DNA from: Prevotella sp. UBA2756
Lineage (GTDB): Bacteria > Bacteroidota > Bacteroidia > Bacteroidales > Bacteroidaceae
Assembly: GCA_002353205.1 (NCBI GenBank)
Contig: DEJE01000016.1
Coordinates: forward strand, 67,238 to 131,237
Length of the DNA stretch: 64,000 nt
Direction of reading: 5' to 3'
A model generated the notes under the pieces. The model saw nothing but the letters and a program-made list of their open reading frames with translations. It did no database searches and was not told the origin of the DNA. Positions 18,132 to 26,621 of this stretch are shown one piece after another. Every line of letters begins with the position of its first letter. The first letter of the stretch is position 1. The translations under genes and the position numbers were made by a program.

Positions 18132-18701
18132 ATGAGAAAGATCATCTTGATAACCGGAGGACAACGCTCAGGAAAGAGTGTGCAGGCCGAACGGCTGGCA
18201 CTGAGCCTGAGCCCGCAGCCCGTCTACATGGCAACGGCCCACATCTGGGACGATGAGTTCCGCCAGCGTGTGGCCCGCCATCAGGAACGTCGAGGCTCAC
18301 AATGGACCAACATCGAGGAGGAGAAATGGCTCAGCCGGCACGATGTGACGGGCCGCGTGGTGGTCGTCGACTGCATCACGCTCTGGTGCACCAACTTCTT
18401 CTTCGACCGAACGGCCAACGAGTGGGAGCAACCTACTGTCGACGAGGCCCTGGCCGCCTTGCAAGCCGAGTTCGACAAGTTCACGCAGCAAGAGGCCACC
18501 TTCATCTTCGTCACCAACGAGATTGGAAGCGGGGGTGTCAGCGAGAATGCCATTCAGCGGAAGTTCACCGACCTGGAGGGTTGGATGAACCAATATGTGG
18601 CCTCGAAGGCCGACGAGGTGATCCTGATGGTGAGCGGCATTGCGGTGAAGATCAAGTCTTCACAAGATTCTCCAACCTTAGCACACAGCGAAAAACGATG
18701 A
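18132..18701 (+). CDS. cobU: Adenosylcobinamide kinase / adenosylcobinamide-phosphate guanylyltransferase
   Basis: The 189-residue protein has the P-loop GGQRSGKS at residues 9-16 and MATAHIWDDEFRQRVARHQ, which carries the guanylylated-His region. VTNEIGSGGV follows near residue 127. It phosphorylates adenosylcobinamide and transfers GMP, activating it for nucleotide-loop assembly. The ATG at 18132 aligns with family starts; the upstream extension to 18027 includes the promoter. Its TGA overlaps the cobT ATG. Confidence 0.93.
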   Translation: MRKIILITGGQRSGKSVQAERLALSLSPQPVYMATAHIWDDEFRQRVARHQERRGSQWTNIEEEKWLSRHDVTGRVVVVDCITLWCTNFFFDRTANEWEQPTVDEALAALQAEFDKFTQQEATFIFVTNEIGSGGVSENAIQRKFTDLEGWMNQYVASKADEVILMVSGIAVKIKSSQDSPTLAHSEKR

Positions 18702-19804
18702 GAGCATTTGAAATCGTGGCACCCGACGAGAGGTTGCGCACAGAGATACAAGAAAAGACAGACAACCTGAACAAGCCCAAAGGGTCGCTCGGCCGACTGG
18801 AATCGCTGGCCATGCAGGTCTGCCTGGTGCAGCAGACGCTCTGTCCTGAGCTGCGTCATCCCTGCCACCTGCTGCTGGGCGGCGACCACGGCATCGAGCG
18901 CGAAGGGGTGAGCGTGTCGCCACGCGACGTCACATGGCAGCAGATGATCAACTTCACGCGTGGCGGTGGGGGTGTCAACATGTTCTGCCGCCAGCACGGG
19001 TTCAAGCTCCGCATCGTCGATGTGGGCGTGGATCACGACCTAAGTCAGGTGGAAGGCATCACCGACCGCAAGATAGCTCGCGGAACAAAGAACTTCCTCC
19101 ACGAGCCCGCCATGAGCGAAGATGAATACTGTCAGGCCATCGCCACGGGTACGGCACTGGTGGATGAGTGCCACAACGAGGGCTGCAACATCGTCTGCAT
19201 CGGCGAGATGGGCATCGCCAACACGTCGCCGAGCAGTATCTGGATGCATCTTTTTGGAAACATCGCGCTCGACGAGTGCATCGGTGCCGGTGCCGGACTC
19301 GACGCGCCGGGCATCGGCCACAAGCGAGAGGTGCTTCACGCAGCCGTCAGGCGGTTTCTCGAAACCCACGCCGACGTGCGGACAGCTCTCAACGACAGCC
19401 GACGCAACGCCGCGAGCGACAGCAACATTCCACAAGAGGCGATATCGCTCATCATCCGCTATTTCGGCGGCTTCGAGATGGTCACTGCCATCGGGGCGAT
19501 GCTGCGTGCCGCTGAGCTGAAGATGCTCGTCATGGTCGACGGATTCATCATGTCGGCCTGCGCACTGGCAGCTTCAAAGCTATCGCCGGCCGTGCTGCCC
19601 TACATGATTTTCGGCCATTGTGGCGACGAGAGCGGGCACCAGCGCATGCTCAGTCTGATGCACGCCGAACCGCTGCTCCGCCTCGGCATGCGTCTGGGCG
19701 AAGGAACGGGAGCGCTCTGTGCATATCCCATTATCGAAAGTGCCGTCAGGATGATGAACGAGATGAACAACTTCGAGAATGCGAACATCACCAAATACTT
19801 CTAA
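18698..19804 (+). CDS. cobT: Nicotinate-nucleotide--dimethylbenzimidazole phosphoribosyltransferase
   Basis: The 368-residue protein has NKPKGSLGRLE at residues 24-34, GDHGIEREGVS, GEMGIANTS, and the C-terminal FGGFEMVTAIGAML and MVDGFIMSACALAA blocks that form the active site. It makes alpha-ribazole phosphate, the lower-ligand nucleotide. The ATG at 18698 overlaps the cobU stop (ATGA), showing translational coupling. A heptad array separates it from cobS. Confidence 0.94.
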   Translation: MRAFEIVAPDERLRTEIQEKTDNLNKPKGSLGRLESLAMQVCLVQQTLCPELRHPCHLLLGGDHGIEREGVSVSPRDVTWQQMINFTRGGGGVNMFCRQHGFKLRIVDVGVDHDLSQVEGITDRKIARGTKNFLHEPAMSEDEYCQAIATGTALVDECHNEGCNIVCIGEMGIANTSPSSIWMHLFGNIALDECIGAGAGLDAPGIGHKREVLHAAVRRFLETHADVRTALNDSRRNAASDSNIPQEAISLIIRYFGGFEMVTAIGAMLRAAELKMLVMVDGFIMSACALAASKLSPAVLPYMIFGHCGDESGHQRMLSLMHAEPLLRLGMRLGEGTGALCAYPIIESAVRMMNEMNNFENANITKYF

Positions 19805-19829
19805 AGTATCGCCTGCTGATTCTGCACTC

Positions 19830-19897
19830 TCGGTTTTTCACTCTTCAGTCGTCACTCTTCACTCTCAATTCTTCACTCTTCAGTCATCACTCTTCAC
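19830..19897 (+). repeat. Heptad array (TTCACTC-like) before cobS
   Basis: Nine or ten 7-nt units (TTCACTC, TTCAGTC, GTCACTC, TCAATTC, ATCACTC and so on) fill the cobT-cobS spacer and stop 6 nt before the cobS ATG. The register stays at 7 almost without slip. Confidence 0.85.
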
Positions 19898-19903
19898 TAA
19901 AAA

Positions 19904-20740
19904 ATGGAAATCAATATCGACAACACAAAGTGGTACGACCGCATCTGGGCGGCGCTGATCTTCTTTACACGACTGCCGTTCTGGCGATTGCACCAACCGC
20001 CACAGGCCTGCTATCAGACCGTGGTTGAGCACTGGCCGCTGGCAGGATGGCTGACGGGCGCCGTCATGGCGGCCACCATCGTGCTCGCCTCGATGGTTTT
20101 CCCCTACTATGTGGCCGTTCTGCTCGCCATCGTGGTCCGATTGCTCATCACCGGCGCTCTCCACGAAGACGGGCTCTGCGATTTCCTCGACGGCTTCGGC
20201 GGAGGAGGCAACGACCGCGCACGCATCCTGGCCATCATGAAAGACTCGCACATCGGAACCTACGGCGTGCTGGGCATCACGCTCTACATGGCGCTCCTCT
20301 TCGCATGCCTGTTCTCGCTACACAGACCGTCGGTACTCATCACGGCCGACACGTCGCTCCCCTACTTCACCGCGCTGGCGGTGTTCGCCGCCGATGCCTA
20401 CAGCAAGATGCTGGCAGCGCAGATTGTCATGTTCCTGCCCTATGCGCGCACCGAAGCGACGGCCAAGAACCACACCGTCTACCGCAAGATGAGCATCCCG
20501 GCAGGCATCAGCCTTTTCATCCAGGGCATGCTGCCGCTGGCTCCACTGCTCTATTTCGGACCGGCCTACGCCCCGCTGCGGTGGGACCTGCTCATCTTCG
20601 TACCCTGCATCGTGATGTATTTCCTCTACTACCTGATGCTTCGGAAGCTGCGCGGATACACAGGCGACTGCTGCGGTGCCCTCTGTCTGCTCATCGAGCT
20701 GAGCTTCTACCTGACCTTGGTCGCTCAGTTGTATAGATAA
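19904..20740 (+). CDS. cobS: Adenosylcobinamide-GDP ribazoletransferase (cobalamin synthase)
   Basis: The 278-residue integral membrane protein has a cytoplasmic N-terminus, FFTRLPFWR near residue 20 and the family signature HEDGLCDFLDG at 87-97. About six hydrophobic helices are visible. It joins adenosylcobinamide-GDP to alpha-ribazole (phosphate), the last cobalamin step. CobU, CobT and CobC lie in the same operon. No corrin-ring genes are in the window, so salvage is possible. Confidence 0.93.
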   Translation: MEINIDNTKWYDRIWAALIFFTRLPFWRLHQPPQACYQTVVEHWPLAGWLTGAVMAATIVLASMVFPYYVAVLLAIVVRLLITGALHEDGLCDFLDGFGGGGNDRARILAIMKDSHIGTYGVLGITLYMALLFACLFSLHRPSVLITADTSLPYFTALAVFAADAYSKMLAAQIVMFLPYARTEATAKNHTVYRKMSIPAGISLFIQGMLPLAPLLYFGPAYAPLRWDLLIFVPCIVMYFLYYLMLRKLRGYTGDCCGALCLLIELSFYLTLVAQLYR

Positions 20741-20762
20741 AAAAGGCGCAATAGCAGTTTTT

Positions 20763-20880
20763 CTTAACTCTTAATTCTTCGCTCGAGCTCGCTCGCTTTC
20801 TTGCGCTCCGTAGGTGCTCAGGCGCTTCGCGGAGGTCTTGCAAAGAACTCTTAATTCTTAATTCTTAACTCTTAACTAAC
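20763..20880 (+). repeat. Interrupted heptad array before the cobC-like gene
   Basis: Two blocks of AACTCTT/AATTCTT units (20763-20781 and 20848-20880) flank a GC-rich insert of about 65 nt made of GCTCG-like direct repeats and GCGCTTCGC. The second block ends just before the ATG at 20884. Confidence 0.75.
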
Positions 20881-20883
20881 AAC

Positions 20884-21417
20884 ATGGAAGTCTACACCAT
20901 TCGACACACATCAGTTGGCGTTCCCCGCGGCACCTGCTACGGGTGGACCGACGTTCCTGTGGCCGATACCTTCGAGCAAGAGGCGGCCGCGACACGCAAG
21001 AACCTGGGCGACGTGCGTTTCGACCACGTCTTCTCATCACCGCTGACGCGTGCACGCAAGCTGGCGGCAGCCTGTGGCTACCCCACACCAACCCTCGACG
21101 ACCGTCTGAAAGAGATGAACATGGGCGACTGGGAGAACCGTCTCTACGACGACATCGAGCGCGTAGACCCGGCCATCCGCAAGTGGTACGACGACTACAT
21201 GAACCTGGCAGCTACCAACGGCGAGAGCTATCGCGACCTCTACCGCCGCGTGGCATCTTTCTTCGACGACCTGCGGCGCCAGCCCTACGAGCGTGTCGCC
21301 ATCTTCGCCCACGGCGGAGTGCTCATCTGCGCCGGTGTCTACGCCGGTCTGTTCCCCGAGACCGACTGCTTCAGCCATCTCGTTCCCTACGGCGGCATTC
21401 AGCGGTTCACGCTATAG
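20884..21417 (+). CDS. cobC: Alpha-ribazole phosphatase-like histidine phosphatase
   Basis: The 177-residue branch-1 histidine phosphatase has RHT at residues 7-9 (RHG in the classic motif), FSSPLTRARKLA near 48, the acidic EMNMGDWE near 74 and the second catalytic His in FAHGGVLICAG near 139. Position after cobS and similarity to CobC favour alpha-ribazole-phosphate dephosphorylation. Another small phosphatase substrate cannot be excluded. Confidence 0.82.
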   Translation: MEVYTIRHTSVGVPRGTCYGWTDVPVADTFEQEAAATRKNLGDVRFDHVFSSPLTRARKLAAACGYPTPTLDDRLKEMNMGDWENRLYDDIERVDPAIRKWYDDYMNLAATNGESYRDLYRRVASFFDDLRRQPYERVAIFAHGGVLICAGVYAGLFPETDCFSHLVPYGGIQRFTL

Positions 21418-21426
21418 ACCGTTTGT

Positions 21427-21479
21427 TGTTTATCATTTAGCATTTGTCATTTATCATTCAAGAGCGAAGCTCCGCCATC
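21427..21479 (+). repeat. Heptad array (TATCATT-like) plus GAA-loop hairpin before the HlyIII gene
   Basis: Four 7-nt units (TATCATT, TAGCATT, TGTCATT, TATCATT) are followed by GAGC-GAA-GCTC (21462-21472), then CCGCC and the ATG. The arrangement matches 54532-54571 and, on the minus strand, 62219-62254. Confidence 0.8.
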
Positions 21480-22127
21480 ATGATCAAGTATACCAAGAAG
21501 GAAGAAATCATCAATTCGTCGAGCCACGGCGCTGGCATCCTGCTCGGCGTGGTCGTAGGCATCATCTTTTTGGTATGGTGCTTCCGCGCCGGCGACGGCT
21601 GGGCGCGCACCGGCGTCATCCTCTACCTCTTCGGGATGCTCGCCTCCTACATCACCTCAACCCTCTACCACGCCCTGCCGCGCCGACTGAAGGCTAAGGA
21701 AGTGTTGCGCAAGTTCGACCATGCCGCCATCTACTGGCACATCGCAGGCAGTTATTCGCCCATCACGCTCATCGCCATGCGCGACCACGGCGTGTGGGGA
21801 TGGGTGCTCTTCTGCTTCGTATGGTTAGCGGCCATCGCCGGAACGGTGGTCAGCTTCATCAAACTGAAGGAGCACAGCAACGTGGAGACCATCTGCTTCG
21901 TGGGCATGGGGCTGTCGATCCTCGTCGCCTTCAAGCCGTTGCTCGACTGTGTGAGCACCGCCGCCGTCATCTGGATCGTGGCCGAAGGGGTGTGCTACAT
22001 CACGGGAGCCCTCTTCTACAGCCTCAACAAGCGCCGCTTCATGCACAGCGTGTTCCATTTCTTCGTCCTCGCTGGCTCCGTCTGCCACATCGTGGCCGTG
22101 TGGGACATCCTCATGCAGTATCTCTGA
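21480..22127 (+). CDS. Hemolysin III / TrhA-type (PAQR) membrane protein
   Basis: The 215-residue protein has seven predicted membrane helices and the family His/Ser positions: SSSHGAGILLG near the N-terminus, STLYHALP near 58, FDHAAIYWHIAGSYSP near 80 and the C-terminal HSVFHFFVLAGSVCH. PAQR-related bacterial proteins affect membrane fluidity or metal-dependent hydrolysis; the activity here is unknown. The ATG at 21480 follows the hairpin. An earlier in-frame ATG at 21444 lies inside the heptad array. It is the last gene of the cob transcript, convergent with the Zn ATPase. Confidence 0.82.
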   Translation: MIKYTKKEEIINSSSHGAGILLGVVVGIIFLVWCFRAGDGWARTGVILYLFGMLASYITSTLYHALPRRLKAKEVLRKFDHAAIYWHIAGSYSPITLIAMRDHGVWGWVLFCFVWLAAIAGTVVSFIKLKEHSNVETICFVGMGLSILVAFKPLLDCVSTAAVIWIVAEGVCYITGALFYSLNKRRFMHSVFHFFVLAGSVCHIVAVWDILMQYL

Positions 22128-22138
22128 TTCGTCTTTCC

Positions 22139-24175
22139 TCACTCTTTTCCACCGACGTGCAGCGCGCGCATGGCGTTGAGCACGGCCAGCACCGTCACGC
22201 CTACGTCGGCAAAGACGGCCATCCACATGGTGCCCAGGCCGAAAGCAGCCAGCACGAGCACAGCCACCTTGACGCCGATGGCGAACCAAACGTTCTGTCG
22301 CGCGATGGTCAGCGTGCGACGAGCCAGGCGGATGGCCAGCGCTATCTTGCTCGGTTTGTCGTCCATCAGCACCACGTCGGCGGCCTCGATGGCGGCATCG
22401 CTGCCCAGACCGCCCATGGCGATGCCCACGTCGGCACGCGCCAGCACAGGGGCATCGTTGATGCCGTCGCCCACAAAAGCCAGACAACCACCCTCTTCTT
22501 TTTCGCTCAACAACCGTTCCACATGCTCCACCTTGTCGGCGGGCAGCAGTTCGGCGTGCACTTCGGTCAGTCCTAACTGCCGGGCCACGTCCTGCCCCAC
22601 TTCCTTGCGGTCGCCGGTGAGCATCACGGTGCGCTTCACGCCCAGTGCGTTCAGCTGTCGGATGGCCTCGCCGCTGTCCTCCTTCACCTTGTCGTTGATG
22701 ACGATATGTCCGGCATAGACGCCGTCGATGGCCACATGGATGATGGTTCCCACGTGCGTGCAGTCGTGCCATTGGGCACCGACGGCCTCCATCAGCTTCA
22801 TGTTGCCCACACAGACGGTCTCATTGCCCACCTGCGCACGGATGCCCTGACCCGCTATTTCTTCCACGTTGCCCACATGGCAGCCGTCGGTGGCTTCCTC
22901 GGGGAACGCATTGCGCAGCGCGGCACCGATGGGATGGGTGGAGAAATGCTCCACGTGGGCGGCCAGATGGAGCAGGCGGCGCTCGTCGCAACTGTCGGGA
23001 TGGACGGCCGTGACGGCAAACTGCCCTTCGGTGAGCGTGCCTGTCTTGTCGAAGACCACCGTCTTCACCTTCGCCAGCACGTCCATATAGTTCGACCCCT
23101 TGATGAGGATTCCCTTGCGCGAAGCTCCGCCGATACCTCCGAAGAACGTCAGCGGCACGCTGATGACCAGCGCACAGGGGCACGAAACGACGAGGAACAT
23201 CAGCGCACGGTAGAGCCAGTCGGCGAAGACCGCAGCGAAATGGCCCGAGAGGAGCGGCGGAACGACGGCCAGGGCGATGGCGGCGAAGACCACGATGGGC
23301 GTGTAGACACGGGCGAAGCGGCTGATGAAGGTCTCGCTCTTCGACTTGTTCTCGCCCGCGCTCTCCACCAACCGGATGATCTTCGACACGGTGCTCTCGC
23401 CGAAACTCTTCGTGGTGCGCACCTTGACAACGCCCTGCAGGTTCACGCAGCCCGATACGACCTCGTCGCCCACACCGGCATCGCGCGGCATGCTTTCGCC
23501 CGTCAGCGCAATGGTGTTGAGCGATGTGGCGCCCTCGCTGACGATACCGTCGAGCGGAACGCGCTCGCCCGGACGGATGACGATGGTGGAACCCACTTCC
23601 ACGGCGTCGGGCGCGACGTCTTTCACACCCTCTGTCGTCTCCACATGGGCCACGTCGGGACGGATATCCATCAAGTGGGCGATGCTCTCGCGGCTCTTCC
23701 CCTCGGCGTAGCCCTCGAAGAGCTCGCCAATCTGGAAGAACAGCATCACGAAAACGGCCTCGGGAAACTCCGTCTCGGCTCCCGGCAGGAAACCGATGCA
23801 CAGCGCACCGATGGTGGCGACCGACATCAGGAAGTGTTCGTTGAAGGCGTCGCCATGAGCAATGCCCTCAGCAGCCTCGCGCAGCGTGCCGTGGCCGACG
23901 AGCAGATAGGGCACCAAGTAGACCAGCAGCAGTTGCCACGTGGCCAGCTGGCAGTTCTTCTCGATGATGACGGCCGCGATGAGCAGCACGATGGTGACGC
24001 CAATCAGCGTCAGCTGCCCCTTCAGGTTGCCATGATGTTCATGATGATGTTCGTGATGATGCTCGTGGCAGTGGCAACCGTGCTCTTGATGAGCATGATG
24101 TTCGTGATGCTCATGATGCTCGTGGTGCTCATGTCCGCAGCACTCGTTCTGTCCGTGTTCGTGATGATGTGTCAT
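22139..24175 (-). CDS. Zinc/cadmium/lead-exporting P1B-type ATPase with His-rich N-terminus
   Basis: The 678-residue protein starts with 48 residues that include 25 His plus Cys, replacing a classic HMA domain. TGES (225-228), the membrane metal motif CPC (332-334), DKTGT (376-380), HP (414-415) and a GDGINDAP hinge follow. Together these define a ZntA/CadA-type exporter that pumps Zn, Cd or Pb out of the cytoplasm. The His tail may buffer metal. Two TTGCAA-N5-TTGCAA sites lie at its promoter, and a long heptad array fills its 5' leader. Confidence 0.9.
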   Translation of the reverse strand: MTHHHEHGQNECCGHEHHEHHEHHEHHAHQEHGCHCHEHHHEHHHEHHGNLKGQLTLIGVTIVLLIAAVIIEKNCQLATWQLLLVYLVPYLLVGHGTLREAAEGIAHGDAFNEHFLMSVATIGALCIGFLPGAETEFPEAVFVMLFFQIGELFEGYAEGKSRESIAHLMDIRPDVAHVETTEGVKDVAPDAVEVGSTIVIRPGERVPLDGIVSEGATSLNTIALTGESMPRDAGVGDEVVSGCVNLQGVVKVRTTKSFGESTVSKIIRLVESAGENKSKSETFISRFARVYTPIVVFAAIALAVVPPLLSGHFAAVFADWLYRALMFLVVSCPCALVISVPLTFFGGIGGASRKGILIKGSNYMDVLAKVKTVVFDKTGTLTEGQFAVTAVHPDSCDERRLLHLAAHVEHFSTHPIGAALRNAFPEEATDGCHVGNVEEIAGQGIRAQVGNETVCVGNMKLMEAVGAQWHDCTHVGTIIHVAIDGVYAGHIVINDKVKEDSGEAIRQLNALGVKRTVMLTGDRKEVGQDVARQLGLTEVHAELLPADKVEHVERLLSEKEEGGCLAFVGDGINDAPVLARADVGIAMGGLGSDAAIEAADVVLMDDKPSKIALAIRLARRTLTIARQNVWFAIGVKVAVLVLAAFGLGTMWMAVFADVGVTVLAVLNAMRALHVGGKE

Positions 24176-24183
24176 AATGCTAT

Positions 24184-24258
24184 TTTTCTTAATTCTTAAC
24201 TCTTAATTCTTAACTCTTAATTCTTAACTCTTAATTCTTAACTCTTAATTCTTAATTT
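24184..24258 (-). repeat. Heptad array (AATTAAG/AGTTAAG) in the Zn ATPase 5' leader
   Basis: About ten alternating 7-nt units (AATTAAG and AGTTAAG on the minus strand) run from near the predicted transcription start to a few nt before the ATG region. It is the most regular array in the window and must be transcribed. Confidence 0.88.
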
Positions 24259-24268
24259 CTCGACGCTG

Positions 24269-24342
24269 CAAAGGTATGGTAAAACTATTGCAACCCAGTT
24301 GCAAGCGCCCCCAAAGTGTCGTTCTTTGCAACCCGATTGCAA
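24269..24342 (-). promoter_or_regulatory. Zn ATPase promoter with two palindromic operator candidates
   Basis: The -7 box TACCTTTG lies at 24269-24276 on the minus strand. Two 17-nt sites, TTGCAA-N5-TTGCAA, lie at 24288-24304 and 24326-24342, 38 nt apart. The nearer one covers the -33 position. Such placement suits a metal-sensing repressor; the regulator is not in the window. Confidence 0.6.
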
Positions 24343-24460
24343 AAAAGGCAGCCTCCCCGACTGCCCCTCTCTGCTCCCCACAGGCAGTTTTCACGATGTC
24401 GACAAGCCCTTTTCTCTCCGCCAAAAGGCCATTCTGCGATGGCAACCTGGCTTCAACTGA

Positions 24461-24570
24461 GAAGCAAAACAAATTAAACTGCCCACGAAAACAATTTAAA
24501 TTGCACAGCAATACAATTTAAACTGCCGACCAAAACAATTTAAATTGCACACCAAAACAATCGCAATCGC
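24461..24570. repeat. 22-bp tandem repeat, locus B (five units, inverted relative to A and C)
   Basis: Units start at 24461, 24483, 24505, 24527 and 24549. They follow the consensus CAAAACAATTTAAATTGC plus four variable bases, the reverse complement of loci A and C. Apart from this and the ATPase operators, the 24270-24730 gap shows nothing I can name. Confidence 0.85.
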
Positions 24571-24732
24571 AACACACCAGCACGCATCCGCCACCCTCAT
24601 ACCAGCGCGTCGGCAGGCGAAAACCGCAGGATCGGGAAAAGAGAAGCCACCGCATCGGCCACCGTATTGGTGAGGGAAAGAGAAAAAATCTTTCTCCATT
24701 CCTATACGTCACCGTTTTTTCTTCCCCATTTC

Positions 24733-24763
24733 TTTGCATATTCGATTATTTTTCGTATATTTG
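24733..24763 (+). promoter_or_regulatory. Promoter of the structured leader RNA / LRR gene
   Basis: TTTG (24733-24736), 19-nt spacer, TATATTTG (24756-24763): an exact consensus match. Transcription should begin near 24770, about 360 nt before the LRR start codon. Confidence 0.82.
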
Positions 24764-24769
24764 CAGCGA

Positions 24770-25132
24770 TTCTGTGAGGCCTTTAAAGGCCCACGGGTCA
24801 TAATTTTGTTTGAATAGGACGTTTACGAACGTTATCTTCTATCGTCAGATCTCGCAAATCAAAGTACAAGAAGATGCGCAACCGAACGTCCGCGTTTGGG
24901 TTGATTATACCCTGACCTCGCCTTTGTTTATCAAGGTGAAGTCAATTCGTATAATAACTCACGACGTGGGCTATCTCGAGTTGCTTATCCTTGTACAAGG
25001 CAATGCGAGAGCCCGACGGTGGGATAAGCGGACAGTAGAGACTCCCACGTCTTTCGCGTTTTAAGAACCGAGACTTTTTTCCGCCGACTCCGGGTGTCTA
25101 TAGGCGAAAGGCAAACTGTAAACTCAAGAGAT
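24770..25132 (+). ncRNA. Long structured 5' leader RNA (candidate cis-regulatory or independent RNA)
   Basis: The stretch has no convincing reading frame but many complementary segments. A GUG(A)GGCC..GGCCCAC hairpin opens it. GGACGUU (24817-24823) can pair locally around a UACG loop or distally with AACGUCC (24885-24891). AUCUUCU (24834-24840) pairs with AGAAGAU (24869-24875). GGGU pairs with ACCC (24898-24912). An 11-bp stem with one mismatch spans about 24914-24943. A long domain is closed by GACGUGGG (24963-24970) with CCCACGUC (25044-25051) and contains GCUUAUCC (24983-24990) with GGAUAAGC (25022-25029). A U6 run follows at about 25075-25080. I cannot assign it to a named RNA family. Confidence 0.55.
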
Positions 25133-26551
25133 ATGACTAAAAGATTACTAACCGCCTTGTTCATTTTGCTGACCAGCATCGGACAAGCATTAACACAAAC
25201 CATCACATTGACGGAAGCCTATTTCCCGGATGCCAACTTCCGCGCGTATATTAGTGAAGTTACGGGTGTGGCTGAAGGAGAAACGCTGAGCGAGGAAAAG
25301 CTGAAGTCTGTAACATGCATCAACGTCAGTGGATCTCCTTCTGCCAATGGTGGTATAACAAGCCTGAAGGGAGTGGAGCATCTCATCGCGCTGAAAACGT
25401 TGCATTGCGAATACAACCAACTGACGAGCCTTGACGTGTCGAGAAACACCACGCTGGCGGAGTTGTGGTGCAACAACAATCAATTGACAAGCCTTGACAT
25501 GTCGAGGAACACTGCGCTGACATGTTTGTGTTGCGGTGATAATCAGTTGACGAGCCTTGACGTGTCGCATAACACCGCGCTGACATTGTTATCTTGCAAC
25601 AACAATCAGCTGTCGAGCCTTGACGTGTCGAAGAACACCGAACTTCACCCATTGTCTTGCGCTGGCAATAAGCTGACGAGCCTTGACGTGTCGCATAACA
25701 CTGCGCTGACAGAGTTGCATTGTTTTAACAATCAGCTGACAAGCCTTGACTTGTCGAAGAACACCGATCTGACAGTTTTAGACTGTTACAACAATCAGCT
25801 GATGAGCCTTGATGTATCGCAAAACACCATGCTCAGATGGTTGTATTGCAACAGCAATAAGCTGACGAACCTTGACGTGTCGAGGAACACCGCGCTGACA
25901 GAGTTTTTTTGCCACACTAATCAGCTGGCGAGCCTTGACGTGTCGAACAACACCGCGCTGGTTTGGTTGGAATGCCACACCAATCAGCTAACGATACTTG
26001 ACGTGTCGAAGAACACCGCACTGAAATGGTTGTGGTGCAACAACAATCAGTTGACAAGCCTTGATGTGTCGAGGAACACTGCGCTGACAAGGTTGGAGTG
26101 CAACAGCAATCAACTGATGAGCCTTGATTTAAGCAAGTGTAAAAGTCTGTATACATTTGTGGGTGATCAATACAAATGTGTGGTTGCTTCTTCGATGGGC
26201 TCGAATCAATACAGTATCGACGTGCCAGCAGACTTCAACTTGTCGAAGGTATCTTCGTTTATTGTGAATTCTGTCAGCGTGACTCCCACCCTGTCGAACG
26301 GAAAACTGCTGTTCACTTCATCGTTCGTCCCGACTTCCGTTTCATACTTTTACAACACGGACAACAGGAAGACCAGAAACATGGAGGTGACAATCACCAT
26401 CACCGTGGAGTCGGGAATGCCTACTTCGCTGCACACCGTGGAAGCTGACGGCGATGATGACACCTACTACAACCTGAGCGGACAGCGTGTCAACAAGCCT
26501 TCGCGCAGCGGCATTTACATACAGCGCGGCAAGAAGGTTGTGGTGAAATGA
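25133..26551 (+). CDS. Exported leucine-rich-repeat surface protein
   Basis: The 472-residue protein has a signal peptide (residues 1 to about 22, TSIGQALTQ). A cap region is followed by eleven full 21-residue LRRs plus one partial. Each is of the form LTSLDVSxNTALTxLxCxxNQ. A beta-rich linker leads to a C-terminal tail YYNLSGQRV...GIYIQRGKKVVVK, typical of secreted Prevotella proteins and similar to type IX-like sorting tails. LRRs usually bind proteins or glycans. The DNA repeats (63 bp) are similar enough to allow copy-number change. The ATG at 25133 is chosen because it starts directly at the signal peptide, behind the long leader. Confidence 0.85.
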   Translation: MTKRLLTALFILLTSIGQALTQTITLTEAYFPDANFRAYISEVTGVAEGETLSEEKLKSVTCINVSGSPSANGGITSLKGVEHLIALKTLHCEYNQLTSLDVSRNTTLAELWCNNNQLTSLDMSRNTALTCLCCGDNQLTSLDVSHNTALTLLSCNNNQLSSLDVSKNTELHPLSCAGNKLTSLDVSHNTALTELHCFNNQLTSLDLSKNTDLTVLDCYNNQLMSLDVSQNTMLRWLYCNSNKLTNLDVSRNTALTEFFCHTNQLASLDVSNNTALVWLECHTNQLTILDVSKNTALKWLWCNNNQLTSLDVSRNTALTRLECNSNQLMSLDLSKCKSLYTFVGDQYKCVVASSMGSNQYSIDVPADFNLSKVSSFIVNSVSVTPTLSNGKLLFTSSFVPTSVSYFYNTDNRKTRNMEVTITITVESGMPTSLHTVEADGDDDTYYNLSGQRVNKPSRSGIYIQRGKKVVVK

Positions 26552-26580
26552 CAGAGAAGATTGGTACCGAATGAAAAAAT

Positions 26581-26621
26581 AAGAAATCCCATTTGACGTG
26601 ACAGCGTGAGTGGGATTTCTT
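26581..26621 (+). terminator. Terminator after the LRR gene
   Basis: A perfect 11-bp stem AAGAAATCCCA / TGGGATTTCTT (26581-26591 with 26611-26621) is preceded by A-runs and followed by T-rich sequence. Confidence 0.75.

Noticed and set aside
20763..20880. A regulatory RNA in the cobS-cobC spacer
   Set aside because: The GC-rich insert has direct repeats rather than convincing stems. I list it only as an interrupted heptad array.
24810..25064. An 84-codon plus-strand frame in the leader of the LRR gene
   Set aside because: Its codons coincide with strong complementary stems and it shows no domain. I treat the stretch as structured RNA.
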